Positions 9,866 through 18,912 of a stretch of 64,000 nt of DNA are shown piece by piece. The notes below the pieces were generated by a model, which did no database searches, was not told where the DNA came from, and was given only the letters and a program-made list of their open reading frames with translations. Position numbers and translations under genes: made by a program. Source of the stretch: Chitinivorax tropicus (GTDB lineage: Bacteria > Pseudomonadota > Gammaproteobacteria > Burkholderiales > SCOH01); NCBI RefSeq assembly GCF_014202905.1, contig NZ_JACHHY010000019.1, positions 1 through 64,000 of the forward strand, written 5' to 3'. The number at the start of each line of letters is the position of its first letter. The first letter of the stretch is position 1.

Positions 9866-9918
9866 AGCGGTGGATACGTCATGTATTTGGAATAGTCCGA
9901 CCATCATAGCATGAAGCA

Positions 9919-9947
9919 TTGACGCGGGAAAATATTCCACATACTAT
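9919..9947 (+). promoter_or_regulatory. Putative sigma-70 promoter for the VirK-like gene
   Basis: TTGACG (9919-9924) and TACTAT (9942-9947) are separated by 17 bp on the plus strand, ahead of the DUF535 gene at 10038. The predicted transcript would have a leader of roughly 85 nt. The element lies in the divergent region shared with the DUF6502 operon. Confidence 0.45.
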
Positions 9948-10037
9948 TTGCGAGTGATTTTTTCCCACGCAATCAAGTCATCATACTTCCAGGCAACCAA
10001 TTCCGATGGCAGGTGATTGCAGCTCAGGAGCCCGACC

Positions 10038-11009
10038 ATGAAGAATCTTCTGCACAGCGCCCGCATGCTGGCTGGCCCACAGTCATCGATGATGAGCACC
10101 CGCTATTGGAAATACCTGATCCGAGCAGTAGCGATCTACCCATTGACCAGACGTTGGCTGGGCTATCTGATGGATGATGAACAGCGTGCGGAGATGACCC
10201 GTTGCAACACGCAACTGCTGCTCAAGCTGCAACGGCCTTACATCCGAAAGAACATCAGCCTGCGTGAGAAACTGAGCATTCTGGAAGCGCACTACGACTT
10301 CATGGATCGCCATCTCACCAGCCATCTGCGTCAGGCTCTATACCAGACCGGGCGATTGGCATTGGGGGAATGCGTCGGCAAGAGCGGGCAGCGTTATCGG
10401 GTCGAGCTGAATCCGACCCGCTCATTTGACAAGGAAGGCGAGCTGATGGTGTGCCTGATCGCGCCATCCAACGAAGGCGTGCTGACACGCGCGGTATTTT
10501 CGATTCGACAGGATGCGGGGGGATATGCAATGGAAATCGGCTGTCTGCAAGGCCCTCGGCGCAATCTCGGCAATGAAGCGATCAAGACTGCCACGCGAGA
10601 TCTGCATGGCCTGCGCCCGAAAAACCTGGTGATGCGCTGCCTGTATGACTTGGCCAAGCAGTGGGGCATTCAACGGGTGTACGCGGTGGCGGGGCGCTTC
10701 CATGTCTATCACACGCCCTTCCGCCGCCAGCGCACCATTTCCGCTGACTATGACAGCTTTTGGGAGGAGCTGGGCGGGCAGCTGACCACCAATGGCCGTT
10801 TCGCCTTACCGCCTGAGCAACCGCGCAAAAAGCTGGAAGAGATCGACAGCAAAAAACGTGCGCAATATGTACGCCGCTTCAGCCTGGAAGATGATCTGAG
10901 CAGCAGCATCAGCGAGGCACTGGCCATCAGCACACCACCGGCCATCCAATCCGGCCAGGTATTGATCCTGCAGCCAGCTTTCCTGAATCGCTTTCATCAG
11001 GCTGCGTGA
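10038..11009 (+). CDS. VirK/YbjX family protein (DUF535)
   Basis: A 323-residue protein with DUF535 features: LREKLSILEAHYDFMDRHL near the N-terminus, EGELMVCLI in the middle and the conserved block beginning YAMEIGCLQGPR. E. coli YbjX and Shigella VirK belong to this family and are linked to virulence and outer-membrane stress, but no activity is established. AGGAG at 10026-10030 sits seven bases before the ATG at 10038; an in-frame TTG at 10017 is less likely. No signal peptide or membrane segment is seen. It is monocistronic, with a putative promoter at 9919. Confidence 0.85.
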   Translation: MKNLLHSARMLAGPQSSMMSTRYWKYLIRAVAIYPLTRRWLGYLMDDEQRAEMTRCNTQLLLKLQRPYIRKNISLREKLSILEAHYDFMDRHLTSHLRQALYQTGRLALGECVGKSGQRYRVELNPTRSFDKEGELMVCLIAPSNEGVLTRAVFSIRQDAGGYAMEIGCLQGPRRNLGNEAIKTATRDLHGLRPKNLVMRCLYDLAKQWGIQRVYAVAGRFHVYHTPFRRQRTISADYDSFWEELGGQLTTNGRFALPPEQPRKKLEEIDSKKRAQYVRRFSLEDDLSSSISEALAISTPPAIQSGQVLILQPAFLNRFHQAA

Positions 11010-11051
11010 CAGCGTGCATGCAGCAAGGTGACAGACATGGCTGACGACCGC

Positions 11052-11669
11052 TCAGGTGTGTGATACCACTGGCAACCGCTGGCCCAGCACCTCACCCCAG
11101 TCCTGGAGTGAGAGCCGCCGCCAGCCCGTCTGCCGATAGAATGCCAAGCCACGTTGATTGCCAGCAGACACCCCCAGGTGGACACCCGGCACACTGCGCC
11201 GCGTAAAATCATCCAGCAACGTCTGCATCAGCCTACGCCCCCAACCCAGGCCTTGCGCCTCCGGCAGCAAATCGATATGGACATGGGCGGGATAACCTGC
11301 CGTGTCCGGTAAAGGCGGGTGCCCCCTGTGCAGGGCGCGGATCATCTGCGCCTCAGCGGATCGATCCTGCTCCGCGGGCATCGGATAACGCCTGCGCAAC
11401 GACGGAAACCAGCTCTCCTCGCACCGCGCATGAAAGCGGGCGGAATCCGGCGCACCGATGACATAGCCGACCACCTGCCCATCCTGGGTCAAGACGTAGC
11501 AGGAGTCAGGCTCCAACACGGCATAAGGCCCGGCATAGACATGCCCAATCAGCTGTGGATCACTGTACTGTGCTGATGCATCCAGCCCTTGATCACCCGT
11601 CAACAGGCAGATCCGGTACAGCGTCGTCAAGTCCGCCGCTTGATAGGGCCGAATCTCAAACCGTGCCAT
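11052..11669 (-). CDS. GNAT family N-acetyltransferase
   Basis: A 205-residue acetyltransferase. It opens with the typical [15 protein letters not shown] and carries the acetyl-CoA loop region [15 protein letters not shown] (about residues 142-156), followed by the [20 protein letters not shown] segment split over strands six and seven. The 5' end overlaps the ispF 3' end by 14 bp, so it is probably translated with the isoprenoid genes. The substrate cannot be predicted. Confidence 0.85.
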   Translation of the reverse strand: MARFEIRPYQAADLTTLYRICLLTGDQGLDASAQYSDPQLIGHVYAGPYAVLEPDSCYVLTQDGQVVGYVIGAPDSARFHARCEESWFPSLRRRYPMPAEQDRSAEAQMIRALHRGHPPLPDTAGYPAHVHIDLLPEAQGLGWGRRLMQTLLDDFTRRSVPGVHLGVSAGNQRGLAFYRQTGWRRLSLQDWGEVLGQRLPVVSHT

Positions 11670-12141
11670 CCAGCTTGGAGATCAGACACACCGCCTCGGC
11701 GGCAATGCCTTCTCCCCGCCCTGTGAAACCCAGCCGCTCGGTTGTCTTGGCTTTGATATTGACCTGATCCGGCAACAACCCCAGATCATCTGCGATATTG
11801 GCCACCATTTGTGGAATATGGGGGGCCATCTTCGGCGCTTGGGCAATGATCGTTGCATCGACATTCACCACACGGTAGCCCTTTTCATGCAACAGCTTCC
11901 AGGCATCGCGCAGCAACACCCGGCTGTCGGCATCTTTGTAACGGCCATCGGTGTCTGGGAAATGCCGCCCGATATCACCTAACGCAGCCGCACCCAGCAA
12001 GGCATCGGTCAGCGCGTGCAACAACACATCCGCATCCGAATGCCCCAGCAGCCCTTTCTCGAAAGGAATGGTGACCCCACCGATGATCAGCTTGCGCCCC
12101 TCGACCAATGCATGCACATCAAAACCTTGTCCAATTCTCAT
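11656..12141 (-). CDS. ispF: 2-C-methyl-D-erythritol 2,4-cyclodiphosphate synthase
   Basis: IspF cyclises CDP-methylerythritol 2-phosphate in the non-mevalonate isoprenoid pathway and works as a cytoplasmic homotrimer. The 161-residue length is standard. Zinc ligands D8, H10 (GFDVHAL) and H42 ([11 protein letters not shown]) are present, as are [10 protein letters not shown] and the C-terminal [16 protein letters not shown]. It lies 113 bp downstream of ispD, the usual partner, and overlaps the GNAT gene at its 3' end. Confidence 0.97.
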   Translation of the reverse strand: MRIGQGFDVHALVEGRKLIIGGVTIPFEKGLLGHSDADVLLHALTDALLGAAALGDIGRHFPDTDGRYKDADSRVLLRDAWKLLHEKGYRVVNVDATIIAQAPKMAPHIPQMVANIADDLGLLPDQVNIKAKTTERLGFTGRGEGIAAEAVCLISKLDGTV

Positions 12142-12254
12142 AAGCGCCCTTCTTCAATTGGCCGTCCGAGCTGGGCACAGATCCACCTCAACCATACCCG
12201 ACCAAAAAACATGAGGGACGGGAAAATACCCGCCCCGACTCAATGAACGATTCG

Positions 12255-12956
12255 TCACGCAGGATGCGCAATGATCCACTCTGCCAATGCCAGATCAGCA
12301 GGAAAGGTGATCTTCAGGTTGCGGGCACTGCCCGCCACCAGCCGTGGCGCATATCCCAGACGCTCAATGGCAGAGGCTTCGTCAGTCACACCAGCATCCA
12401 ACTCACCAGACAGCGCCTTGCTCAATACACCATGACGGAACATCTGGGGCGTTTGCGCCTGCCACATACCGTCGCGAGGCACCGTTTCTACGACCTGTTG
12501 CCCTTCACCGGCCCGTTTCAAGGTATCCGCGACCGGCACCGCCAGGATACCCCCCACCGGATCATCTGCCAGCGTCTGCAACAATCGGCTCAAATCCGCC
12601 TGCGCCAGACACGGCCTGGCCGCATCGTGCACCAAGACCCAGCTGGAATCGGCCATGACAGGGGCAATTGCCTGCAGCCCGTTTCTGACCGACTCGGCAC
12701 GGCTGGCACCACCACAGCGCAGCACGGTGAGCTTGGATTGCGCAAACTGCCAATCGTACTCATCGAACCACTCGTCTTCCGGGCTGATCACCACCACAAT
12801 CCGGTCGATGGCCGGGTGGATCATGAATGCCTGCACGGTATGACGCAGCACGGGCTGGCCAGCCAGCGGCAGATATTGCTTGGGGATGGCAGATGCCATA
12901 CGCGAGCCACTGCCCGCAGCGGGCAGCAGGGCAATACGCTGCTCAACCACCGGCAT
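12255..12956 (-). CDS. ispD: 2-C-methyl-D-erythritol 4-phosphate cytidylyltransferase
   Basis: IspD transfers CMP to methylerythritol 4-phosphate, two steps before IspF. The 233-residue product has the CTP-binding loop LLPAAGSGSRM followed by PKQYLPLAGQPVL (about residues 9-35), VLVHDAARPCL in the middle and TDEASAIERLG toward the C-terminus. Its start lies inside the end of dnaQ (14 bp overlap), linking it to the dnaQ-rnhA run on the same strand. Confidence 0.97.
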   Translation of the reverse strand: MPVVEQRIALLPAAGSGSRMASAIPKQYLPLAGQPVLRHTVQAFMIHPAIDRIVVVISPEDEWFDEYDWQFAQSKLTVLRCGGASRAESVRNGLQAIAPVMADSSWVLVHDAARPCLAQADLSRLLQTLADDPVGGILAVPVADTLKRAGEGQQVVETVPRDGMWQAQTPQMFRHGVLSKALSGELDAGVTDEASAIERLGYAPRLVAGSARNLKITFPADLALAEWIIAHPA

Positions 12957-13683
12957 CGACAGGCTCCGATGGGGTGGTCAATTGACGCCAGATACAGCTG
13001 CCCTTGACGGCTTTGTCCAGGTCTTTGAGATAACCCTCGTGCGCGGCTGACTCGTCGTCGGTAGCGGCAATCACTTTAAGCGGGCCGCGCTTGCCCGCCT
13101 GGAATTGGATGGTCGCCGCTGGCGAGGCCTCACCCATATCCATCATCAAGCTTTCCTGCCCCCGTGTCATGGACAGATAGACATCCCCCAGCAGCTCGCA
13201 GTCGATGAGCGCGCCGTGCAACACCCGGGCGGACCGATCCACCCCGAAGAAGTCACACAAGGCATCCAGATTGTTACGCTTGCCAGGCCGCATCTCCTTG
13301 GCCATGGCCAGGGTATCGATCACGCCGGCGACCTGGTCCTGAATCCGCCCCATGCCCAACATGGCAAACTCATGGTTGATGAAGCCCAGATCAAATGGCG
13401 CATTGTGGATGATCAGCTCCGCCCCTTTGACGAAATCGAGAAATTCCCGTGCGATCTCAGCAAATTTCGGCTTATCCGACAAAAACGCCGTCGTCAGACC
13501 GTGCACGTTCAGTGCCGCCTCATCACTGTCGCGCTCAGGGTTGATATAGAGGTGCAGGTGCCGATCTGCAGGTGAAATGACGCGATTGATCATTTCCACA
13601 GCGGCGATTTCAATGATCCGATGCCCTTGCGAGGGCTCCAGACCGGTGGTTTCGGTATCGAGGATAATCTGTCTCATAGTCAT
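12943..13683 (-). CDS. dnaQ: DNA polymerase III subunit epsilon (3'-5' proofreading exonuclease)
   Basis: A 246-residue DEDDh exonuclease that proofreads for the replicative polymerase. Exo I is ILDTETTG near the N-terminus, Exo II is HNAPFDLGFINHE (about residues 99-111), and Exo III is the HGALIDCELLGDVY block with the catalytic His and Asp. The C-terminal tail is the region that normally binds the polymerase alpha subunit. Two ATGs are possible, 13683 and 13677; neither has a clear Shine-Dalgarno. It follows rnhA, a common arrangement. Confidence 0.95.
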   Translation of the reverse strand: MTMRQIILDTETTGLEPSQGHRIIEIAAVEMINRVISPADRHLHLYINPERDSDEAALNVHGLTTAFLSDKPKFAEIAREFLDFVKGAELIIHNAPFDLGFINHEFAMLGMGRIQDQVAGVIDTLAMAKEMRPGKRNNLDALCDFFGVDRSARVLHGALIDCELLGDVYLSMTRGQESLMMDMGEASPAATIQFQAGKRGPLKVIAATDDESAAHEGYLKDLDKAVKGSCIWRQLTTPSEPVDAGG

Positions 13684-13684
13684 T

Positions 13685-14131
13685 TCAAGCAGTGATCAAC
13701 GCCACACCCTGATTAGCCAGCTGGTCGGCGCGTTCATTCATTTCATGTCCGGCATGCCCCTTCACCCAACGCCACTCCATCTGGTGTTGGGACTGGGCCA
13801 GATCCAGCTGCTGCCATAGATCCGCGTTCTTGACTGGCTCGTTCTGACTGTTGCGCCAGCCTTTGCGCTTCCAGCCGTGAATCCATTCACTGATGCCTTT
13901 CTGGACATATTGTGAATCGGTGTAGACACGTACCTGACACGGGCGTTTCAACACCTTCAGCGCTTCGATCACTGCCCGCAATTCCATCCGATTGTTGGTG
14001 GTGTCGGCCTCACCACCGAACAGCTCTCGCTGATGCCCACCGTAGATCAGCAAAGCCCCCCAGCCACCCGGGCCGGGATTGCCTTTGCAGGCGCCGTCGG
14101 TATAGATCTCGACGACTGTTTGTTCACTCAT
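13685..14131 (-). CDS. rnhA: Ribonuclease HI
   Basis: RNase HI degrades RNA in RNA-DNA hybrids. The 148-residue product carries the whole catalytic set: [16 protein letters not shown] (first Asp), [13 protein letters not shown] (Glu), YTDSQYV (second Asp) and [15 protein letters not shown] (His and last Asp). The open frame extends upstream to 14374, but [14 protein letters not shown] at 14131 matches family starts, and that ATG overlaps the methyltransferase 3' end by 8 bp. Confidence 0.97.
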   Translation of the reverse strand: MSEQTVVEIYTDGACKGNPGPGGWGALLIYGGHQRELFGGEADTTNNRMELRAVIEALKVLKRPCQVRVYTDSQYVQKGISEWIHGWKRKGWRNSQNEPVKNADLWQQLDLAQSQHQMEWRWVKGHAGHEMNERADQLANQGVALITA

Positions 14132-14870
14132 GATGTGGACCTGTACTTCCCTTCTGATGCGTACTGACGTTGGCGCCCTGGCGCTCGGCCAGGGCAGCGA
14201 GACGTGCCCGCAGTTTATGTTGTTGCCAGGCGGGGGTGATAAGGCGCATACCCTGCACCCGCTTGACTGCGTGCAGGAAATACACACCACCGGCCACCGG
14301 CCACCAGCGCGCGCCCAACCGCTCCATGAATCCAAACCGCTGTCGCCACTGTGGCTGGACAAAAGGCGGAACATAGCATGTCAGCTGATTGTCACTGATA
14401 TCGAAACTCAACAGCTTCAACCAGTCCTTGATCCGTGGCAGGCTCAAAAAGTGGCCCCGCCAGGGCATGCCTTGCCGCTTGAGCCATAGCCGCTTGCCCC
14501 CCCACAGACTCCAGGGGTTGAACCCGGCGATCAGCAACTGACCATCCGCCACCAGCACACGCTCTGCTTCGCGCAGCACCTGATGCGGGTTGGCATTGAA
14601 ATCGAGCACATGTGGCAGCACAATGAGATCGATACTGCCGGATTCAAGCGGCAGGTTGGCCGGATCACAATGCAGATCGACCATGCCCACCCGCCCGATC
14701 TTGATACGGTGCGGCATCCGATTGGCCCGCAACAGATCCAACTGTGACATGCCCACCTGCACCGCATGAAAGCCGAACAGATTGGTCACCACCTGGTCAA
14801 AATAGGCCTGCTCGTGTTCGATGACATACTGTCCGAGCGGGCTTTCCCACCAATCATTCCAGTCCGGCAT
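14124..14870 (-). CDS. Class I SAM-dependent methyltransferase
   Basis: A 248-residue protein of the methyltransferase family found beside gloB and rnhA in many proteobacteria. Signs are the nucleotide-binding acidic strand ([20 protein letters not shown], about residues 62-81), the following strand [10 protein letters not shown], and [19 protein letters not shown], typical of the fold. It is divergent from gloB with about 50 bp between the two starts and overlaps rnhA at its 3' end. Its substrate is unknown. Confidence 0.8.
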   Translation of the reverse strand: MPDWNDWWESPLGQYVIEHEQAYFDQVVTNLFGFHAVQVGMSQLDLLRANRMPHRIKIGRVGMVDLHCDPANLPLESGSIDLIVLPHVLDFNANPHQVLREAERVLVADGQLLIAGFNPWSLWGGKRLWLKRQGMPWRGHFLSLPRIKDWLKLLSFDISDNQLTCYVPPFVQPQWRQRFGFMERLGARWWPVAGGVYFLHAVKRVQGMRLITPAWQQHKLRARLAALAERQGANVSTHQKGSTGPHHE

Positions 14871-14920
14871 AAACCACCCTTTCCTTCATTGGCGCCCAGT
14901 GGGCGCCCCGTTTCGAGGCA

Positions 14921-15685
14921 ATGATGAACATCTTCCCGATCCCGGCCTTCAATGATAATTATATCTGGCTTTTGCAAGAAGGCTCGCACGCTGTTGTTGT
15001 AGACCCAGGCGACGCGGGGCCGGTGCAGGCGCACCTCGCTCGCGAACAACTGACGCTCGACGCCATCCTGGTCACCCACCATCATGCTGATCATGTGGGC
15101 GGCGTAACGCAGCTGGCGAGCCAATGGCACTGTCCGGTCTTCGGCCCGGCCATCACCCCCTTTACCGGCGTGACCGATCCGGTACTGGATGGCGAACACC
15201 TGACATTGCCCACCTTGAATCTGACGCTGCAGGCACTGGCGGTACCAGGCCACACGCTGGACCATCTGGCCTACTATGGTGATGGCATGCTGTTTTGTGG
15301 CGACACCTTGTTTGCCTGTGGCTGTGGGCGCCTGTTTGAGGGCACCGCCGCACAGATGTACCAGTCGCTATCCCGTCTGGCCGCCCTGCCAGACACAACG
15401 CAGGTGTATTGCAGCCATGAATACACCCTGGCCAATCAGCGCTTTGCCCTGGCAGCAGACCCGGACAATGCTGATCTCCACCAACGGCACCAGCGCGATC
15501 TGCAGGCCCGTGCCATCAATCAACCCACCCTGCCCTCGACAATCGGGCTTGAGAAACGAACCAATCCATTTTTACGGCATCAAACAGCCACCCTCATCGA
15601 GCGTGCCAGCCAACAGATGGGCCAGACGCTGTCGGCGGGTGAAGCCACCTTCGCAGCACTACGCGCCTGGAAGGATCGTTTCTGA
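14921..15685 (+). CDS. gloB: Hydroxyacylglutathione hydrolase (glyoxalase II)
   Basis: GloB hydrolyses S-lactoylglutathione to lactate and glutathione, the second step of methylglyoxal detoxification. The 254-residue product shows the metallo-beta-lactamase metal motif THHHADHVGG (about residues 51-60), further ligands in VPGHTLDHLAY, CGDTLFACGCGRLFEGT and CSHEYTLANQRFA, and the substrate-binding C-terminal ERTNPFLR-like segment (KRTNPFLR). It is transcribed divergently from the methyltransferase/rnhA/dnaQ group. Confidence 0.96.
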   Translation: MMNIFPIPAFNDNYIWLLQEGSHAVVVDPGDAGPVQAHLAREQLTLDAILVTHHHADHVGGVTQLASQWHCPVFGPAITPFTGVTDPVLDGEHLTLPTLNLTLQALAVPGHTLDHLAYYGDGMLFCGDTLFACGCGRLFEGTAAQMYQSLSRLAALPDTTQVYCSHEYTLANQRFALAADPDNADLHQRHQRDLQARAINQPTLPSTIGLEKRTNPFLRHQTATLIERASQQMGQTLSAGEATFAALRAWKDRF

Positions 15686-15964
15686 GTCAGGCCACATGGT
15701 CTATCATGGCCAAAAACGGAACAATCGGCTGAGTCCAATTTCGATTAACCCCTGCCGAGGCGCCGCCAGCACCCACTCAACCGCCCGGCGGGCCCGCGCG
15801 GAAGACCGGCAGAAGAGTCCGCTTATTGCATTCAAAACCCATGCAGTACAAGGTTACACTATGATGATTGCCTGGCCGCGCCCACCCCGCAGGCAGACAA
15901 GCTGCTTTGACTTCACCAAAAGCCCCCGATTAAAATTCGCCCTCGTTTGTTTTGGGTTGTGGTC

Positions 15965-17632
15965 ATGCTGATGAAAAAACTGCCATCTCACGTCCTTGCC
16001 ATTGTGGCAGCTGGCGTCTTTTCCACGGCCATGGCCGCCGAGCCTCGCGTCGCACCGCCACCGGAGGCCCAGCTTCCATCCGACGAACGCATGGAACCCG
16101 AGGCACCGCAGGCTGACCTGAAACCGGCTGAGGCGGATCAGCCCTATTCATTACAGTTCTCCGACGAACTGGGTGAGAGCGATCTGGCCGATACCGCACC
16201 AACGTTGAGCAACTTTGCCGATGCAGATTTGTGGGATCGGATTCGCCACGGCTTTGCATTGAACAACCTCGATACAACGCAAGTCCGTGACCTGGAGCAA
16301 TGGTATGCCGCCAGGCCGGAATACCTGTATCGGATGGCTGATCGAGCGCAACGCTATCTGTACCATATCGTGAATGAGCTGGAGCGCCGCAGCATGCCGC
16401 TGGATCTGGCTCTGCTGCCTGTGGTGGAAAGCTCATTCAACCCCAAGGCCTACTCGTCGGCCCACGCATCGGGTATCTGGCAGTTCATCCCCTCGACAGG
16501 CAAGAACTATGGCCTGGAGCAGACCTGGTGGTATGACGGGCGGCGCGATGTCCTGGCCGCAACCGAAGCCGCGCTGGACTACCTGCAGTACCTGTATGGC
16601 CTGTTTGGCGACTGGCACTTGGCACTCGCCGCCTATAACTGGGGTGAGGGCGCTGTTGCACGGGCATTGGCCAAGAACCGGGCAGCCGGCTTGCCAGAAG
16701 ACTATCAGAACATCCGCATGCCTGCCGAAACACAGAACTATGTGCCCAAATTGCTGGCAATCCGCAACCTGGTGGCCAATCCGGCCCGTTACGGGTTGAA
16801 AATGCGCGCCATTCCGAACCGGCCCTATTTCACTGCCGTCAACGTTCCTCACCACATGGATACCAAAGTGGCGGCCAAGCTGGCCAATATGCCCATGGAT
16901 GAGTTCCTGTCGCTCAATCCGGCCTTCAACAAACCTGTCATTGCCTATAAGCCCAGCCGCAAACTGCTGCTACCCGCCGAAAAGGCCGAGGAGTTCACCA
17001 GCAACCTGGCCAGCTATGACAAGCCATTGCTGTCGTGGAAGCCCTACGCCACCTCCCGCGGTGAACGATTCGAGCGCATTGCCGCTAAATTTGGCACCAC
17101 CGTTGAGAAGCTGCGTGAAGTCAACAATATCGGCCAGGCAAAAATGGCGCGTGGCGAGATGCTGCTGGTGCCCAGCCACAATGGCGAGATCGATGCAGTC
17201 AACACTGCCGCCATGACTGAAGCGCCAACCATCCCCTCCCTCCCCACCTATGCAAAACTGGAACGAGTCGATACCAAACCCGCCACCCACCTGGTCAAAC
17301 GTGGCGAGACACTGTTCAGCATCGCCAAACACTACGGCATGAGCCCCGGTGAGCTGAAATCGCTCAATCAGCTCAATACCAATCATGTCGCGGCTGGTAA
17401 GGTATTGGTATTGGAGGAGCGACGCCAGGCAGGCAAGGTCATCCGGGCCAGCGCCGCCCGAGAGTCCTCGCCGAAAACACGTAGCACGCAATACACCGTG
17501 AGGCGCGGAGATACCATTTTCAGCATCGCCCGTCGCTTCAACGTGACTGTTGCAGATTTGCAGCGCTGGAACAAAGCGGGCAAACACCTGACTCCGGGCG
17601 ATGTGCTGGTCATCCATCTCGACAACAGCTGA
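15965..17632 (+). CDS. mltD: Membrane-bound lytic murein transglycosylase D with three LysM domains
   Basis: A 555-residue exported enzyme that cleaves the glycan strands of peptidoglycan to 1,6-anhydro ends. A signal peptide (cleavage near TAMAA, about residue 25) has no clear lipobox. The GH23 domain has the catalytic Glu E155 in LPVVESSFNPKAYS and the segments SGIWQFIPSTGKNYGL and AAYNWGEGAV. Three LysM modules follow, the last two beginning HLVKRGETLFSIAK and QYTVRRGDTIFSIAR; the first is less canonical. The start could be 15965 or 15971. A rho-independent terminator follows. Confidence 0.93.
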   Translation: MLMKKLPSHVLAIVAAGVFSTAMAAEPRVAPPPEAQLPSDERMEPEAPQADLKPAEADQPYSLQFSDELGESDLADTAPTLSNFADADLWDRIRHGFALNNLDTTQVRDLEQWYAARPEYLYRMADRAQRYLYHIVNELERRSMPLDLALLPVVESSFNPKAYSSAHASGIWQFIPSTGKNYGLEQTWWYDGRRDVLAATEAALDYLQYLYGLFGDWHLALAAYNWGEGAVARALAKNRAAGLPEDYQNIRMPAETQNYVPKLLAIRNLVANPARYGLKMRAIPNRPYFTAVNVPHHMDTKVAAKLANMPMDEFLSLNPAFNKPVIAYKPSRKLLLPAEKAEEFTSNLASYDKPLLSWKPYATSRGERFERIAAKFGTTVEKLREVNNIGQAKMARGEMLLVPSHNGEIDAVNTAAMTEAPTIPSLPTYAKLERVDTKPATHLVKRGETLFSIAKHYGMSPGELKSLNQLNTNHVAAGKVLVLEERRQAGKVIRASAARESSPKTRSTQYTVRRGDTIFSIARRFNVTVADLQRWNKAGKHLTPGDVLVIHLDNS

Positions 17633-17657
17633 TGTGCTCGACATGTCGAGTCACCGT

Positions 17658-17685
17658 AGCCCGCTTGGATCAGGCGGGCTTTTTG
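17658..17685 (+). terminator. Rho-independent terminator after mltD
   Basis: A perfect 7-bp stem AGCCCGC/GCGGGCT with a nine-base loop is followed by TTTTG, 25 bp after the mltD stop. Confidence 0.85.
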
Positions 17686-17708
17686 TTTCCAGCCCAACAC
17701 AGCGTAAA

Positions 17709-17906
17709 ATGATGGATATGGAAGAACCCCTACATTTACCGGATGCCCCCAATCCCCCCGAAGAAGGGGATTGCTGTGGCAATGGCTGCGAAGTGTGCGT
17801 GCATGATATGTATGCTGCCGAGCTGGCTGAATACCGCAGGCGGGTCATGGAATATGAAGCCCGTCAGCAGAACATGTCATCCGATACTGATTCAGAGAAA
17901 GCTTGA
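17709..17906 (+). CDS. Small Cys-rich oxidoreductase-like domain protein (PF09791-like)
   Basis: A 65-residue protein whose core, GDCCGNGCEVCVHDMY, matches the short oxidoreductase-like N-terminal domain family. The four cysteines could bind a metal or cluster, but no activity is known. The frame is open further upstream through the mltD terminator, so the start must be one of the ATGs at 17709, 17712 or 17718. The stop TGA is two bases before the yciH ATG, suggesting coupled translation. Confidence 0.75.
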   Translation: MMDMEEPLHLPDAPNPPEEGDCCGNGCEVCVHDMYAAELAEYRRRVMEYEARQQNMSSDTDSEKA

Positions 17907-17908
17907 GA

Positions 17909-18256
17909 ATGTCCCAAACCCGCCCAGTCTACTCCACTGAGCATGGCCGCCTATGCCCTGGCTGTGGTCAGCCGATCAATGCCTGCCAATGCAGGAAAGG
18001 CCCAGCCCCGACAGGGGATGGCATTGTCCGGGTCCGGCGTGAAACAGGAGGGCGAGGAGGTAAGACCGTCACCACTGCCACAGGCTTTCTGCTGGACGAC
18101 GAGCAGCTGAAGCAGCTTGCGGCAGAGTTGAAGCGCAGGTGTGGCACAGGCGGGGCGGTCAAGGATCGGGTGGTTGAGATCCAGGGGGATCACCGCGAGC
18201 TGCTGAAAGCCGAGCTTGAAAAGCGGGGCTTCACTGTCAAACTGGCCGGCGGCTGA
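17909..18256 (+). CDS. yciH: SUI1/eIF1-family translation factor YciH
   Basis: A 115-residue protein with the SUI1 domain. VRVRRETGGRGGKTVTTATG (about residues 41-60) and KRRCGTGGAVKDRVVEIQGD are its signature, and RELLKAELEKRGF completes it. An N-terminal CPGCGQPINACQC zinc-ribbon-like stretch is seen in bacterial members. E. coli YciH can influence initiation fidelity. It overlaps or abuts neighbours on both sides in a small plus-strand operon. Confidence 0.92.
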   Translation: MSQTRPVYSTEHGRLCPGCGQPINACQCRKGPAPTGDGIVRVRRETGGRGGKTVTTATGFLLDDEQLKQLAAELKRRCGTGGAVKDRVVEIQGDHRELLKAELEKRGFTVKLAGG

Positions 18257-18257
18257 C

Positions 18258-18647
18258 GTGGCCAAGTCAACCGCCCTGCCCTGCCCTTGTGGCAGCCGCC
18301 TCGCCTATCAGCAGTGCTGTGAGCCCCTGCACCTTGGCCGCCCAGCCGCCTCGCCAGAGGCCCTGATGCGCTCACGATTCACCGCGTTCGCGCTCAACCG
18401 ACCTGACTATCTGTTGTTCAGCTGGCATGCCAGCACCCGTCCGGCCAACCTGGATCTGCATGAAGACCCGCCTATCAAATGGATTGGGCTGGAGATCAAG
18501 CATAGCCATCAGCATGGCTACACGGGTGAGGTCGAATTCATTGCCCGCTACAAGATAGGTGGCCGGGCCGGCAAGTTGCATGAGCGTAGCCGCTTCGAAC
18601 AGGTTGATGGCTTCTGGCAATATCTGGATGGCGATCAGCTTGCGTGA
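18258..18647 (+). CDS. YchJ family protein with SEC-C type zinc motif (UPF0225)
   Basis: A 129-residue protein starting LPCPCGSRLAYQQCCEPLH, a CxC...CC zinc-binding motif like the SEC-C domain, followed by the NTF2-like fold typical of YchJ (PEALMRSRFTAFAL; FEQVDGFWQYLDGD). I chose the GTG at 18258, one base past the yciH stop, because it places the zinc motif at the N-terminus; a TTG at 18216 is an alternative. Function unknown. Confidence 0.82.
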   Translation: MAKSTALPCPCGSRLAYQQCCEPLHLGRPAASPEALMRSRFTAFALNRPDYLLFSWHASTRPANLDLHEDPPIKWIGLEIKHSHQHGYTGEVEFIARYKIGGRAGKLHERSRFEQVDGFWQYLDGDQLA

Positions 18648-18912
18648 AATCGAGCACAGCGTGGCCAACAGCCGATTTCGCCGCCACGCTCCCCACCCAC
18701 GACTGCCACGCTGATTTGCAGCTCTGCAAAGCCAGAGCGGGCGGGCACCCCAGCAAGGCACCAGGATCGGCCACTGAAATACGGCTCCCTCCTTTTCGCG
18801 GGCAGCGGGTTGACACATCCGCATGCCAGGCCGCACCCAACCATTCACCACCCCGCAACATACCAATTTCACCCTGACAGCGCTTGGAATATCACTATAA
18901 TCCGGTAAAACC

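Noticed and set aside
17601-17708. N-terminal extension of the small Cys-rich gene
   Set aside because: It would read through the mltD stop region and the terminator hairpin; the conserved core starts after 17709.
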